Assembly (NCBI GenBank): GCA_965243265.1
Contig: CBDEUL010000004.1
Span: 24,804-88,803 of the forward strand
Length of the DNA: 64,000 nucleotides
Direction: 5' to 3'
From: Flavicella sp965243265
GTDB lineage: Bacteria; Bacteroidota; Bacteroidia; Flavobacteriales; Flavobacteriaceae
The notes beneath the pieces were generated by a model. That model had not been told where the DNA came from. It saw only the letters and a list, made by a program, of their open reading frames with translations, and ran no database searches. Made by a program: the position numbers and the translations under genes. Positions within the stretch are counted from its first letter, which is position 1. Each line of letters opens with the position of its first letter. Shown here in pieces: positions 40,987 to 50,074 of the stretch.

Positions 40987-43437
40987 TTATCCTCTTCCAA
41001 CTCTAATAATATCTGCAAAAATACCCGATGCAGTTACATCTGCTCCAGCTCCAGCTCCTTTTACAATTAAAGGGAATTCAGGGTATCTTTCAGTAAAGAA
41101 TAGTACAATATTATCGCTTCCTTGAAGGTTAGAGAAAGGATGTTTGTTATCTACTTCTTGTAATGATACATTGGCTTTTCCATTTGCAAATTCGGCAACG
41201 TATTTTAATTCCGCATTGTTAGCGGCTGCTTTTTCTTTGATAGCTTCAAAGTGAACAGCTTCTGTAACAAGTGTTTTTTTGAAGTCTTCAATAGAATCTG
41301 CTTCTAAACTTGATTTTGGTAGGAAAGAGATATTTTCAATATCTTCTAAATTCATTTTACTACCACTTTCACGTGCTAAAATTAATATTTTACGGGCAAC
41401 ATCTACACCACTTAAATCAATTCTTGGGTCAGGTTCTGTAAATCCTAATTCACCTGCTTGATCTACAATTTCTGCAAAATTAGCATCTCCTACGAAAGAG
41501 TTAAAAATAAAGTTTAAAGACCCTGAAGCAACAGCTTGTATTTTTTTAATTTGATCTCCAGATTGTACTAAATTGTTCAGTGTGTTTATAATTGGAAGTC
41601 CTGCACCTACATTTGTTTCAAATAGGTAAGGAGCATTGTATTCTTGTGACAATGCTTTTAATTCAGCATACTTTTCGTATTCAGAAGAAGCCGCTATTTT
41701 ATTACATGTAACAACAGCAATACTTTCTTTTAGATATCCTGCATACAACTGAGCAATATCATAGTTTGCTGTATTGTCTACAAAAATGCTATTTGATAAA
41801 TTAAATTCAACAACATTAGCATGGAATTGATCCATATCTAAAGAGATACCATTGTCTAGCAAGTCGTTTTTCCAATTTGTAAGATCAATACCTTCTTCTC
41901 TGAAAAGCATTTTTTTAGAGTTCGATAATGCAATTACATTAATTTTTAATTGTAATTTTTCTCTTAGGTAGTTTTCTTGAGCTGCAATTTGTTCAATTAA
42001 TTTACCTCCTACATTTCCTACTCCTACAACGTATAGATTTAGACTTGTAACTTGATTTTCAAAGAATTCATTGTGTAGAGAATTTAATGCTTTTTTTATG
42101 TTTTTGCTAGAGATTACTGTAGAGATATTTTTCTCTGAAGCTCCTTGTGCAATGGCTCTAATATTCACATTGTTTTTTCCTAGTGTACTAAACATACGTC
42201 CACTAATACCTTGATGGTTTTTCATGTTATCACCAACTAAGGCAATAATAGCTAAACCACTTTCAACTTTTAGAGGTTCAACATTTCCTAATGAAATTTC
42301 ATACGCAAAAGCAATGTCAATAACTTCTTTGGCTTTTTCAGCATCTGCGTCGTTAATTCCAATACAGATAGAGTGTTCTGAAGAGGCTTGTGTAATTAAA
42401 GCTACATTGATTTTTTCTTGTGATAGTGTTTCAAATAAACGTTTAGAGAAACCAGGAATTCCAATCATTCCATTTCCTTCTAAGGTAATTAATGAAATTC
42501 CGTCAATATGACTGATTCCTTTAATCAAAGCTTCACTTTTATTATTTCCTTTAGAAATATAGGTTCCTGCTGTTTTAGGGTCAAAAGTATTTTTGATAAC
42601 AATAGGTATTTCTTTTTCTAATACGGGTTGTACTGTAGGAGGGTATAGTACTTTTGCTCCGAAATGAGAGAGCTCCATTGCTTCTTGGTACGAAATGTTT
42701 TCGATAGGATAAGCTCCTTTTACCAATTTAGGGTTTGCAGTAAACATACCACTAACATCTGTCCATATTTCTAAGATATCAACCTTTAAAGCTGCAGCAA
42801 AAATAGCGGCTGTATAATCAGATCCTCCACGTCCTAAAGTAGTTGTTTCTCCTTTTTCATTGGCAGCAACAAATCCAGGAAGTAATACTATTTGAGAAGT
42901 ATTATTTTCAAAATATTCAAGAATATTTTTATTTGTAACAGTTTTGTCAATCGTTGCTTGTGAAAAATTGCTATCTGTTAAAATTAATTCACGACTGTCT
43001 TTTAATTCAGTATTCTCAAATTGAGCTTTTAAAGCATTTGAAACAATATAAGATGATAAAACTTCACCAAAACTTACAATTTTATCATATGTTTTGTCAG
43101 AGAATTCATTCAATAGAAAAACTCCTTCTAAAGTGTTTTCTAATTGGTTTAAAATCTTTTTTAGACCTCCTAAAATTCCACTTTGTTTGTCTATAGGAAT
43201 CAATGTTCTAACAGCTTCAATATGTCTGTCTTCAATAGTTTTAAAACTTTTAGTGTAATTGAGGTCACTTTCTGTAGCTAATTTACCTGCTTCTAAAAGT
43301 GTATCTGTAGTTCCTCCTAGAGCAGATACAACTACTACTAATTTTTCTTTTTGAGCACTTTCTTTAAGTATGTTAATTACTTTCGATATGTTTTCTGCAT
43401 TTGCTACCGAAGTTCCTCCGAATTTTAAAACTTTCAT
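40987..43437 (-). CDS. thrA: Bifunctional aspartate kinase / homoserine dehydrogenase I
   Basis: Catalyses the first and third steps from aspartate towards threonine and methionine. The protein has 816 residues. The kinase domain (~1-285) has KFGGTSVANAENI and TLGRGGSDYTAAI. Two ACT-type regulatory segments (~310-460) follow, the usual site of threonine feedback. The dehydrogenase (~465-816) has VVGVGNVGGKLIEQI, the conserved VASGSLNFIF, and EPDPRIDLSGVDVARKILIL. It is preceded by a Thr/Ile-rich leader peptide (thrL) that suggests attenuation. Confidence 0.96.
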   Translation of the reverse strand: MKVLKFGGTSVANAENISKVINILKESAQKEKLVVVVSALGGTTDTLLEAGKLATESDLNYTKSFKTIEDRHIEAVRTLIPIDKQSGILGGLKKILNQLENTLEGVFLLNEFSDKTYDKIVSFGEVLSSYIVSNALKAQFENTELKDSRELILTDSNFSQATIDKTVTNKNILEYFENNTSQIVLLPGFVAANEKGETTTLGRGGSDYTAAIFAAALKVDILEIWTDVSGMFTANPKLVKGAYPIENISYQEAMELSHFGAKVLYPPTVQPVLEKEIPIVIKNTFDPKTAGTYISKGNNKSEALIKGISHIDGISLITLEGNGMIGIPGFSKRLFETLSQEKINVALITQASSEHSICIGINDADAEKAKEVIDIAFAYEISLGNVEPLKVESGLAIIALVGDNMKNHQGISGRMFSTLGKNNVNIRAIAQGASEKNISTVISSKNIKKALNSLHNEFFENQVTSLNLYVVGVGNVGGKLIEQIAAQENYLREKLQLKINVIALSNSKKMLFREEGIDLTNWKNDLLDNGISLDMDQFHANVVEFNLSNSIFVDNTANYDIAQLYAGYLKESIAVVTCNKIAASSEYEKYAELKALSQEYNAPYLFETNVGAGLPIINTLNNLVQSGDQIKKIQAVASGSLNFIFNSFVGDANFAEIVDQAGELGFTEPDPRIDLSGVDVARKILILARESGSKMNLEDIENISFLPKSSLEADSIEDFKKTLVTEAVHFEAIKEKAAANNAELKYVAEFANGKANVSLQEVDNKHPFSNLQGSDNIVLFFTERYPEFPLIVKGAGAGADVTASGIFADIIRVGRG

Positions 43438-43585
43438 TTTATTTTATATGATTTAATGTGCTGTATATTGGGTGTTCTGATTAAATAAAATACAGCTCAA
43501 ATGTAATTTCTTTATTTTTTTTACCGGTGCTGTTTTGTACGTCTAAACAAAATAGACAAAGGTTTTTTTTGGATGTATTTGCTTA

Positions 43586-43666
43586 TTAACCCCAAAGGGT
43601 AGTCGTATTTCTTGCTGTAGAAATAACAATTGTAGAAGTGTATGTATTTTTTCTTGAAAAAATCAT
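43586..43666 (-). CDS. thrL: Threonine operon leader peptide
   Basis: ATG 43664-43666 to TAA 43586-43588 encodes a 26-residue peptide: MIFSRKNTYTSTIVISTARN then TTTLWG. Seven of 26 residues are Thr and three Ile, far above background, and three consecutive Thr codons are close to the stop. It lies 149 bp before thrA in the same direction, after a promoter box. This is the arrangement of a ribosome-mediated attenuator responding to charged tRNA-Thr and tRNA-Ile. Downstream, short inverted repeats (GTCTA/TAGAC, TTTTGT/ACAAAA) and an A-rich segment after CACCGG may form alternative hairpins; I could not define the terminator exactly. The rest of the 43438-43807 gap shows nothing else. Confidence 0.75.
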   Translation of the reverse strand: MIFSRKNTYTSTIVISTARNTTTLWG

Positions 43667-43670
43667 GCAA

Positions 43671-43678
43671 CAAATATA
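43671..43678 (-). promoter_or_regulatory. -7 promoter box (TATATTTG) of the threonine operon
   Basis: A perfect TAnnTTTG match that ends 4 bp before the leader-peptide ATG. Transcription would start at or near that ATG, so the leader peptide would be translated from a leaderless or nearly leaderless mRNA. Confidence 0.5.
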
Positions 43679-43807
43679 GCGATTAAATTAAAAAAAGAAA
43701 CTATTCTAACTCAAAAAATCAGCTTTTGTAAGGGGAGTTTTTTTATAGGGGGAGACTGACAAATTATTCATGTTTTAAGATGAATTTCAATTGTTGTTTT
43801 GTCCGTT

Positions 43808-45208
43808 TTAATCTTTTAGTTTTAGCAACTGAACATGCACTTGTCCTTTTGAAAATTCTTTCTCCAAAATGTAGTTTTTTTCCAACAAGTCATATTCCTT
43901 ATCTTCTAGGTTGAAGACATTTGAATATAAGACAAAAGGTTCAGTTCCTGTAAAGTCATTTTCAAAAGTTCTTGTATCTCCAGACAAATCAACAGACTCT
44001 ATTTTACCTGCGGCAGGAAAAAAGGTAACTGTATTTTGAATGGAAATTCGATTGTTGTCTAAATATTGAATAGCTTGTTTTCTTAAGTTGAAATAAGGCA
44101 TATGTGCCAGGGAAGCATCCCAACCTTGTGCTACTGTTTTGGGGTATACCCAAAAGTTACCTGATACCAAAATGAGTGCCAGTATGGTATAGATGAATGT
44201 TTTTTTGTTTTTAGAATAGGTTTGTAAAATCAGAAAAGCAAGCAAAGCGAAAGCTATATAAGACATGATAAAATAGCGATGTCCAAAAGGATTTACGGCC
44301 AATAGACTTACTGTTATAATAGCTATAACAGAACAAATAGCTAATAAGAATAACTCTTTGTTTTGAGAGGTTAAAAGGGCTTTCTTTTTTAGAATAAAAG
44401 AGACAATTAAGAATATAAGAACACCTATTCTTCCAAAATCTAAATACCTGTGTCCAAGTACTATAATGTTTCTGAGAAATTCTTTAAGTGTTACAAAATG
44501 CCATAAACTTTCCCAAGGTGAATTAGGGTGTGTTTGTAACCATCCCTTGACTGACAACCTCCAAATAACAAATAAAATGGCTGGTAGAGCACTAATTGTA
44601 TAGTGAAGGATATTTTGTTTTCTGAAAAAACTTTTTACTGTTTTTTCTTGGATGAATAAGTGCCTTAAAAAATCAAACAAAGCAATTCCTGAAAATAACA
44701 ACATTCCCCTATAGGTAACAATTCCTAAAAAGAACAGTCCAATTATTTTTAGGTAAGGTTTGTTTTTTAAAATTCCATTGATTGCCAAAAGCGAAAAGAA
44801 AACCTGTATAACTTCAGGGCTTATAAGTACTAATTGTGCGTCTAAAGTAGGGTCTAGTAGAATAAATAAGATTCCTAAAAATAGTGGAGTGGTGTTTTGG
44901 ATATAGTGTTTTACAAATTCATGTACTTGAATAAAGAGTCCGTAGACAAAAGGAAGTAAAACCAAATGACTTGTAAAAAGTGTTTTTCCAAATATTTTCC
45001 ACCCACAGGCTAGTATAAATGCTAAAAAGGAAGGGTGTCCTGGATCAAACTTATCAGGAAAATTAAATGCAAATAACCCATGTTCATATAAATGGTTTCC
45101 CATTTTGTAACCGAAAACTACATTGTCCCAAAAAAAACCTCCGTCTAAAGAAACGGAAAATATCAAGATACTTAAAAGGGCAAATATTATTTTTAGGGTT
45201 GTTGACAT
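43808..45208 (-). CDS. Polytopic membrane protein, glycosyltransferase-like
   Basis: A 466-residue integral membrane protein with about ten hydrophobic helices. The N-terminal region (SVSLDGGFFWDNVVFGYKMG, then DKFDPGHPSFLAFILACGWKIFG) resembles the first loop of lipid-linked-sugar glycosyltransferases of the ArnT/PMT fold, which places an acidic residue after the first helix. The C-terminal ~80 residues are soluble. The acceptor and donor are unknown. Gene lies 11 bp downstream of rmuC. The exact family was not identified with certainty. Confidence 0.55.
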   Translation of the reverse strand: MSTTLKIIFALLSILIFSVSLDGGFFWDNVVFGYKMGNHLYEHGLFAFNFPDKFDPGHPSFLAFILACGWKIFGKTLFTSHLVLLPFVYGLFIQVHEFVKHYIQNTTPLFLGILFILLDPTLDAQLVLISPEVIQVFFSLLAINGILKNKPYLKIIGLFFLGIVTYRGMLLFSGIALFDFLRHLFIQEKTVKSFFRKQNILHYTISALPAILFVIWRLSVKGWLQTHPNSPWESLWHFVTLKEFLRNIIVLGHRYLDFGRIGVLIFLIVSFILKKKALLTSQNKELFLLAICSVIAIITVSLLAVNPFGHRYFIMSYIAFALLAFLILQTYSKNKKTFIYTILALILVSGNFWVYPKTVAQGWDASLAHMPYFNLRKQAIQYLDNNRISIQNTVTFFPAAGKIESVDLSGDTRTFENDFTGTEPFVLYSNVFNLEDKEYDLLEKNYILEKEFSKGQVHVQLLKLKD

Positions 45209-45219
45209 AGGTGTTTAGA

Positions 45220-46644
45220 TTAGTCCTCTTGAGCTCTTTCGAGTAATGTATTTGGTAATGATTTTTTAGCTTTGGCTCCTAGCTTTTTAATTTTTTCAAC
45301 ACTCTTTATTAGGTTTCCTCTACCAGTTACCAATTTGTTCATAGCTCCGTCGTATTCAGATTTGGTGTCCTTTAGCTTGTTACCGACTTTGATTAGATCT
45401 TGTAAAAGTCCTTCAAATTTATCGTATAAAGCTCCTGCTTGACGAGCTATTTCAATAGCATTTCGTTGTTGTTTTTCATTTTGCCACATACTGTCAATAG
45501 TTCGTAATGTAGCCAAAAGAGTAGCAGGAGTTACTATCACAATATTTTTAGTAAAGGCTTTGTTGTATAACTCGTTGTCAGATTCTAGTGCCACTGCAAA
45601 AGCAGGTTCTATAGGTATAAAAAGCAGTACAAAGTCTGGCGACTCTATTTGGTGTAAATCTTCATATTTTTTGGCACTTAGTTGTTCTACATGCCTTTTT
45701 AATGAGTTTACATGTTCTTTCAAGAAAACTTCTTTGTTTTCATCAGTGTCAGCATTTACATATTGTTCATAGGCTGTTAGTGAAACCTTTGAATCAACTA
45801 CCATTTTTCTATTATCAGGTAAATTGATAATCACATCAGGGCGTAGTCTTGTTTTTCCTTCTTCTTCAGTAGCAAAGCTTTTTTCTAAATCGTATTCACG
45901 TCCTTTTTCTAATCCTGATTTTTCTAAAACACGTTCTAAAATTAGCTCTCCCCAATTTCCTTGGGTTTTACTATCTCCTTTTAATGCTTTTGTAAGGTTA
46001 ACAGCTTCTTGACTCATTTTTAAGTTTAAGTCTTTTAGTCCTTTTATTTGTTCATTAAGTGCTGAGTGCCTACCAATACTTTCTTTATTGCTGTCCTCAA
46101 CTTTACGTTCAAAATTTTGGATTTTTTCTTGAAGAGGGTTTAGTATTTCTTTGATATTCTCTTTGTTTTGAGCTGTGAATTTTGTTGATTTTTCATCTAA
46201 GATTTTATTTGCTAAATTCTCAAACTCTTTGGTAAATTTGTCTTGTAGTTTTTCTACTTCACTTTTATTTTCTTTTAGTTTTTCCTGACTGCTGTTTAAT
46301 TCACTTTCAAGTTTTGTATAGGCTATAGATAGTTCGTTTTTTTCAGTTCTTAAGATCTCTAAATCATTGTCTTTAGAGGTTCTTAACTGTTCAATATTTT
46401 TAGAATTTTCTTTACTTAGTTTTTCTAAGTCGTTTTTTAGTTGAGAAACAGTACTTTCTAAGTTGCTTTTTTCAGAGGCTTTCGTGTTTTTAAGTTCTGA
46501 AATTTGTTGAGTCAGTAGATTGTTTTTTTCTTCAGTACCTATAAGTTGTTTTTCTAATTTTAATTTAGAAATAAGCTTTCCTACCAAAAATCCAACTGCA
46601 GCAGAAATAAGGGTTACTAAAAATATAAGAATTGTATTCGACAT
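45220..46644 (-). CDS. rmuC: DNA recombination protein RmuC homologue
   Basis: A 474-residue protein. An N-terminal hydrophobic segment (~3-22, ILIFLVTLISAAVGFLVGKL) is followed by a long coiled coil (~30-200) rich in Glu and Lys, then the conserved RmuC nuclease-like domain with GNWGELILERVLEKSGLEKG, RPDVIINLPDNRKMVVDSKV and the FVLLFIPIEPAFAVAL block. RmuC limits inversions and is thought to act on DNA at rearrangements; the DSK pair fits a PD-(D/E)xK fold. Neighbour of the membrane protein gene downstream. Confidence 0.92.
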   Translation of the reverse strand: MSNTILIFLVTLISAAVGFLVGKLISKLKLEKQLIGTEEKNNLLTQQISELKNTKASEKSNLESTVSQLKNDLEKLSKENSKNIEQLRTSKDNDLEILRTEKNELSIAYTKLESELNSSQEKLKENKSEVEKLQDKFTKEFENLANKILDEKSTKFTAQNKENIKEILNPLQEKIQNFERKVEDSNKESIGRHSALNEQIKGLKDLNLKMSQEAVNLTKALKGDSKTQGNWGELILERVLEKSGLEKGREYDLEKSFATEEEGKTRLRPDVIINLPDNRKMVVDSKVSLTAYEQYVNADTDENKEVFLKEHVNSLKRHVEQLSAKKYEDLHQIESPDFVLLFIPIEPAFAVALESDNELYNKAFTKNIVIVTPATLLATLRTIDSMWQNEKQQRNAIEIARQAGALYDKFEGLLQDLIKVGNKLKDTKSEYDGAMNKLVTGRGNLIKSVEKIKKLGAKAKKSLPNTLLERAQED

Positions 46645-46689
46645 TATTTAACGTATTGAGGTTGTTTAATAGTTTTGACTCCTAGTTGA

Positions 46690-47157
46690 TTAATATACCT
46701 GTGGTGTGTTTTCTATAAGAGTTAGAATTGTTTTTTTGTAGCTTTCTGAAAGCTGAGCATCAGAGATATGCTTTTTTATGAAGTTAGTGTCTGATTGTAT
46801 ATTGGTATCATAGCCCAAGAAAGAAGGTGTGTTTTTTTGAACTAAAATTCTTACAAATCTTGCTTCAATATCAGTAGGATTGTCAGTGATGTATTGTTCT
46901 AATTCTTTTTTTCCAGAGTTAAAATATTTGATTTTTTTGTGAGGCCAAGAAGTGTATTTGGCTCTTTGGATTTGGACAGATATTACATAGGGTTGGATAC
47001 TTTTACAAGTATTGTTTTCGAAATTTTCTAAAAACTGTACTAGATGCTCTTCTGTTTTTATTTTTAAATACTCTTGTCGAACCATTTTTATAGTATCACA
47101 ATCTGAAGTAAATAGAGTGAGTAGACTAATATATAGCGTTAAAAAAAATGTATTCAT
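46690..47157 (-). CDS. Hypothetical exported protein
   Basis: A 155-residue protein with a signal-peptide-like start (MNTFFLTLYISLLTLFTSDC; a Cys at ~20 leaves lipoprotein processing possible, though the lipobox is weak). The mature part is mostly helical and charged, with the conserved-looking NPTDIEARFVRILVQKNTPS stretch. It is encoded 3 bp downstream of rnz and is co-oriented. I recognise it only as a protein common beside rnz in flavobacteria. Confidence 0.5.
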   Translation of the reverse strand: MNTFFLTLYISLLTLFTSDCDTIKMVRQEYLKIKTEEHLVQFLENFENNTCKSIQPYVISVQIQRAKYTSWPHKKIKYFNSGKKELEQYITDNPTDIEARFVRILVQKNTPSFLGYDTNIQSDTNFIKKHISDAQLSESYKKTILTLIENTPQVY

Positions 47158-47160
47158 GAA

Positions 47161-48078
47161 TTAATTAATTTCAAAAGTTTTCCCTGTTTCCGCTAAATGA
47201 ACATTGTCAAATATCGGTTTCGCCTCTTTTAGATATTCGGACAAATCGTTATATCTGGAAGAAAAATGCCCTAAGATTAATTTTTTTGCATTTGCTTGTT
47301 GTGCAATATTGGCAGCTTCTTTTGCAGTACTGTGTTTTGTTTTTGTAGCCAAAGCACTATTGTCTTCTAAAAAGGTAGCTTCATGATATAAAAGATCTAC
47401 GTTTTTAATGATAGGGGCTATTGAAGGTAAATATGCTGTATCACTACAAAAAGCATATGAAAGTGGTTTTTTAGGAGCAAAGGTTAGTTTTGAATTTTTA
47501 ATAATATTTCCATCTGTTCCAATAAAATCTTTTCCCTTTTTTAGATTGTGATAGTCACAGATTTCTATTTCAGGGTTTTGTTCAATAGCCGACATATTTA
47601 GTTTTTGTTCGCCTATTTTTTCTTTAAACAGATAACCATTTGTATAGACTCTATGGTCTAAGGGAATTGTATAGACTTCTACTTTTTTATCTTCATAAAT
47701 AAGTTCACTTTCAGTACTGTCTAATTCATGGAAATAAAGGTTGTACTTAGTCCATGATTTGGTTAGTTTTAATTGTAAAACCGTTATTTCTTTGATCCCT
47801 TTAGGACCATAAATATGTAAATCGTGTTCCCTGTTGTGAAGTCCAAAGGTAGAAATTAAACCAATGAGTCCAAAAAAGTGATCTCCGTGTAGGTGAGATA
47901 TAAAAATATGTTTGATTTTAGAAAAAGAGATTTTGTATTTTCTCAATAAAGTTTGCGTGCCTTCTCCGCAATCAATTAAAAAAGAACGCTCTTTGATTTC
48001 TAAAACCTGTGCTGTTGGATGAGCATCGTATCTAGGTGTTGCCGAATGACATCCTAATATTGTAAGTTTGATACTCAT
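47161..48078 (-). CDS. rnz: Ribonuclease Z
   Basis: Endonuclease that trims the 3' trailer of tRNA precursors lacking an encoded CCA. The protein has 305 residues with a metallo-beta-lactamase fold: HIFISHLHGDHFFGLIGLI (HxHxDH), DCGEGTQTLLRKYKI, CSDTAYLPSIAPIIK and the terminal HFSSRY motif region with ligand His residues. The start MSIKLTILGCHSATPR is typical. It is preceded by a STAS-like gene, 21 bp away. Confidence 0.95.
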   Translation of the reverse strand: MSIKLTILGCHSATPRYDAHPTAQVLEIKERSFLIDCGEGTQTLLRKYKISFSKIKHIFISHLHGDHFFGLIGLISTFGLHNREHDLHIYGPKGIKEITVLQLKLTKSWTKYNLYFHELDSTESELIYEDKKVEVYTIPLDHRVYTNGYLFKEKIGEQKLNMSAIEQNPEIEICDYHNLKKGKDFIGTDGNIIKNSKLTFAPKKPLSYAFCSDTAYLPSIAPIIKNVDLLYHEATFLEDNSALATKTKHSTAKEAANIAQQANAKKLILGHFSSRYNDLSEYLKEAKPIFDNVHLAETGKTFEIN

Positions 48079-48099
48079 TTTATATAGTTTTTAATAGGT

Positions 48100-48435
48100 T
48101 TAAAATCCTAGGTCACGTTCAATAGCATCCATTTCTAAGATGTCGTTTGCTTCTACCAAAGTAGGAACAACACTTAATGTTTCATCTTCAATATCATCAA
48201 TTTCTACAGCGTTTGTAATTAAAACAAAAGAATTGCCTTCTTCTTTTTTAGTTGTAGAAATGTCAGAGAATATACTAAGATCTTCAGCAGTAATAGGAAA
48301 ACTTTTTAAAAAATCTATAATGATATGTTTCCCTTTAAGAGTATCTGTTTTAGTTTTGTACTCGCTTAAAAAACTAGTTAAATCATTCTCAGTAGGGGTT
48401 ATTAAACTGTAATTTTCTAATTCTGTAATTTGCAT
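48100..48435 (-). CDS. Small STAS-like protein
   Basis: A 111-residue acidic protein. The pattern KGKHIIIDFLKSFPITAEDL, then SDISTTKKEEGNSFVLITNA, resembles a STAS fold, with a buried hydrophobic strand and exposed helix, as in anti-sigma antagonists. I do not see a clear phosphorylatable serine position. In flavobacteria this gene regularly precedes rnz. Function unknown. Confidence 0.55.
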   Translation of the reverse strand: MQITELENYSLITPTENDLTSFLSEYKTKTDTLKGKHIIIDFLKSFPITAEDLSIFSDISTTKKEEGNSFVLITNAVEIDDIEDETLSVVPTLVEANDILEMDAIERDLGF

Positions 48436-48453
48436 TGAATACTAAATTTTAAA

Positions 48454-49383
48454 TTATCTTTTAATTTGTTGTGCCAATAAATAAATACAAGCCATTCTTA
48501 CAGCAACTCCATTTTCAACTTGATTTAATATAATTGATTGATCAGAGTCTGCAACATCACTTGTAATTTCAACACCTCTATTGATAGGTCCTGGGTGCAT
48601 TATTACAATTTCTTTATCTAAAGAGTTTAGTAGTTCTTTATTGATTCCAAACAATTGTGTGTATTCACGTATAGAAGGGAAGTATTTGATATCCATTCTC
48701 TCGTGTTGTACTCTTAAAACATTTGCAACATCACACCATTCAAGAGCTTTTCTAAGATTTGTTTCTACTTTAACGCCTAAACTTTCTATATGTTTAGGAA
48801 TTAAAGTTGTTGGTCCACATACCTTAACTTCAGCTCCTTGTAATTGCAAAGCAAAAATATTAGATAATGCTACACGTGAATGCAATATGTCTCCAATAAT
48901 TACAATCTTTTTACCAGCAACATCTCCAAATTTTTCTCTAATAGAGTAGGAGTCTAATAGTGCTTGTGTAGGATGTTCGTGAGTACCATCTCCTGCATTG
49001 ATAATTTTAGCATCTACATGTTTTGACAAAAAAACACCAGCACCTACATTTGGATGACGCATAACAACAATATCTACTTTCATAGATAAGATATTGTTTA
49101 CGGTATCTATAAGTGTTTCTCCTTTCTTAACAGATGACTGTGCTGCTGAAAAATTAATAATATCTGCAGACAACCTTTTTTCAGCTAATTCAAAAGATAA
49201 TTTTGTTCGTGTACTATTTTCAAAAAACAAATTAGCAATTGTAATATCTCTTAAAGAAGGTACTTTTTTAATAGGCCTATTGATAACCTCTTTAAAATGG
49301 TCTGCCGTTTCAAAAATTAACTCTAAATCTTTTTGATTTAAATGTTTTATTCCAAGTAAGTTATTTACACTTAGTGATTTCAT
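48454..49383 (-). CDS. pyrB: Aspartate carbamoyltransferase, catalytic subunit
   Basis: Second step of pyrimidine synthesis. The protein has 309 residues. Carbamoyl-phosphate binding: FFENSTRTKLSFELAEKRL. Aspartate-binding region: HERMDIKYFPSIREY. Terminal HPGPINRGVEI is characteristic. No pyrI regulatory gene follows. Starts 4 bp after pyrR's stop region, so the pair probably forms one unit, with pyrR first. Confidence 0.96.
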   Translation of the reverse strand: MKSLSVNNLLGIKHLNQKDLELIFETADHFKEVINRPIKKVPSLRDITIANLFFENSTRTKLSFELAEKRLSADIINFSAAQSSVKKGETLIDTVNNILSMKVDIVVMRHPNVGAGVFLSKHVDAKIINAGDGTHEHPTQALLDSYSIREKFGDVAGKKIVIIGDILHSRVALSNIFALQLQGAEVKVCGPTTLIPKHIESLGVKVETNLRKALEWCDVANVLRVQHERMDIKYFPSIREYTQLFGINKELLNSLDKEIVIMHPGPINRGVEITSDVADSDQSIILNQVENGVAVRMACIYLLAQQIKR

Positions 49384-49387
49384 TTCT

Positions 49388-49930
49388 TTAGTTGTTCGTC
49401 GTTAAATAAACGGAGTCTTCATTTTGGTTCTCTTCCCAATTGACAATTACTTTTTCTTCATTGATAACGTCAACCTGTCTCCCTCTATAATCTGGTTGAA
49501 TAGGGAGGTGTCTGCTAAAACGCCTGTCTATCAATACTAAAAGCTCAATATTTCTAGGTCTACCATATGATTGTAGCGCAGACAATGCTGCATTGATACT
49601 TCTTCCTGAAAAAAGTACATCATCAATGATAACCACTTCTTTATCTTCTATTAAAAAGTCAATTTTTGTTTTGTTGGCTTCTAGAGGTTCGTCACGTCTT
49701 CTAAAATCGTCTCTAAAGAAGGTGATATCTAACAAACCAAACTTTATATTGTCAATTTTATAGTCGTTTTTAAGCAGTGCTTCTAGTCTTTCAGCAAGGT
49801 AGGTTCCTCGGGGTTGAAGTCCGATTAAAACAGTGTTTGAAAAATCTCCATGATTTTCGATTAACTGACAAGCCAACCTGTGTAAAATGATGTTAATTTC
49901 TTTTGAGTTTAATAATGTTTTGTTACCCAT
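49388..49930 (-). CDS. pyrR: PyrR: pyrimidine operon regulator / uracil phosphoribosyltransferase
   Basis: A 180-residue protein of the type-I phosphoribosyltransferase fold. The PRPP motif is EVVIIDDVLFSGRSINAAL, the flexible-loop region is TFFRDDFRRRDEPL, and the terminal VDVINEEKVIVNWEE is usual for PyrR. In Bacillus PyrR attenuates pyr mRNA in response to UMP; no attenuator structure was recognised before this gene, so it may act mainly as UPRT or bind elsewhere. The open frame extends to TTG 49942, but ATG 49930 fits the family start MGNKTLLNSKE. pyrB follows 4 bp downstream. Confidence 0.93.
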   Translation of the reverse strand: MGNKTLLNSKEINIILHRLACQLIENHGDFSNTVLIGLQPRGTYLAERLEALLKNDYKIDNIKFGLLDITFFRDDFRRRDEPLEANKTKIDFLIEDKEVVIIDDVLFSGRSINAALSALQSYGRPRNIELLVLIDRRFSRHLPIQPDYRGRQVDVINEEKVIVNWEENQNEDSVYLTTNN

Positions 49931-49959
49931 AATTGTTTTCAACCCTTGTTTTAGGATAA

Positions 49960-49967
49960 CAAATATA
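49960..49967 (-). promoter_or_regulatory. -7 promoter box (TATATTTG) of pyrR-pyrB
   Basis: A perfect TAnnTTTG match 29 bp before ATG 49930. Confidence 0.5.
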
Positions 49968-50074
49968 GGTATTTATGTTAATTAAATTGTTAAAAAGAAT
50001 TCCAATATTTCTGGGTTTTACGAGCCAGTTATGGTAACTTTAATATATGAGTTTTAATGTTAAAAACAGGTATT

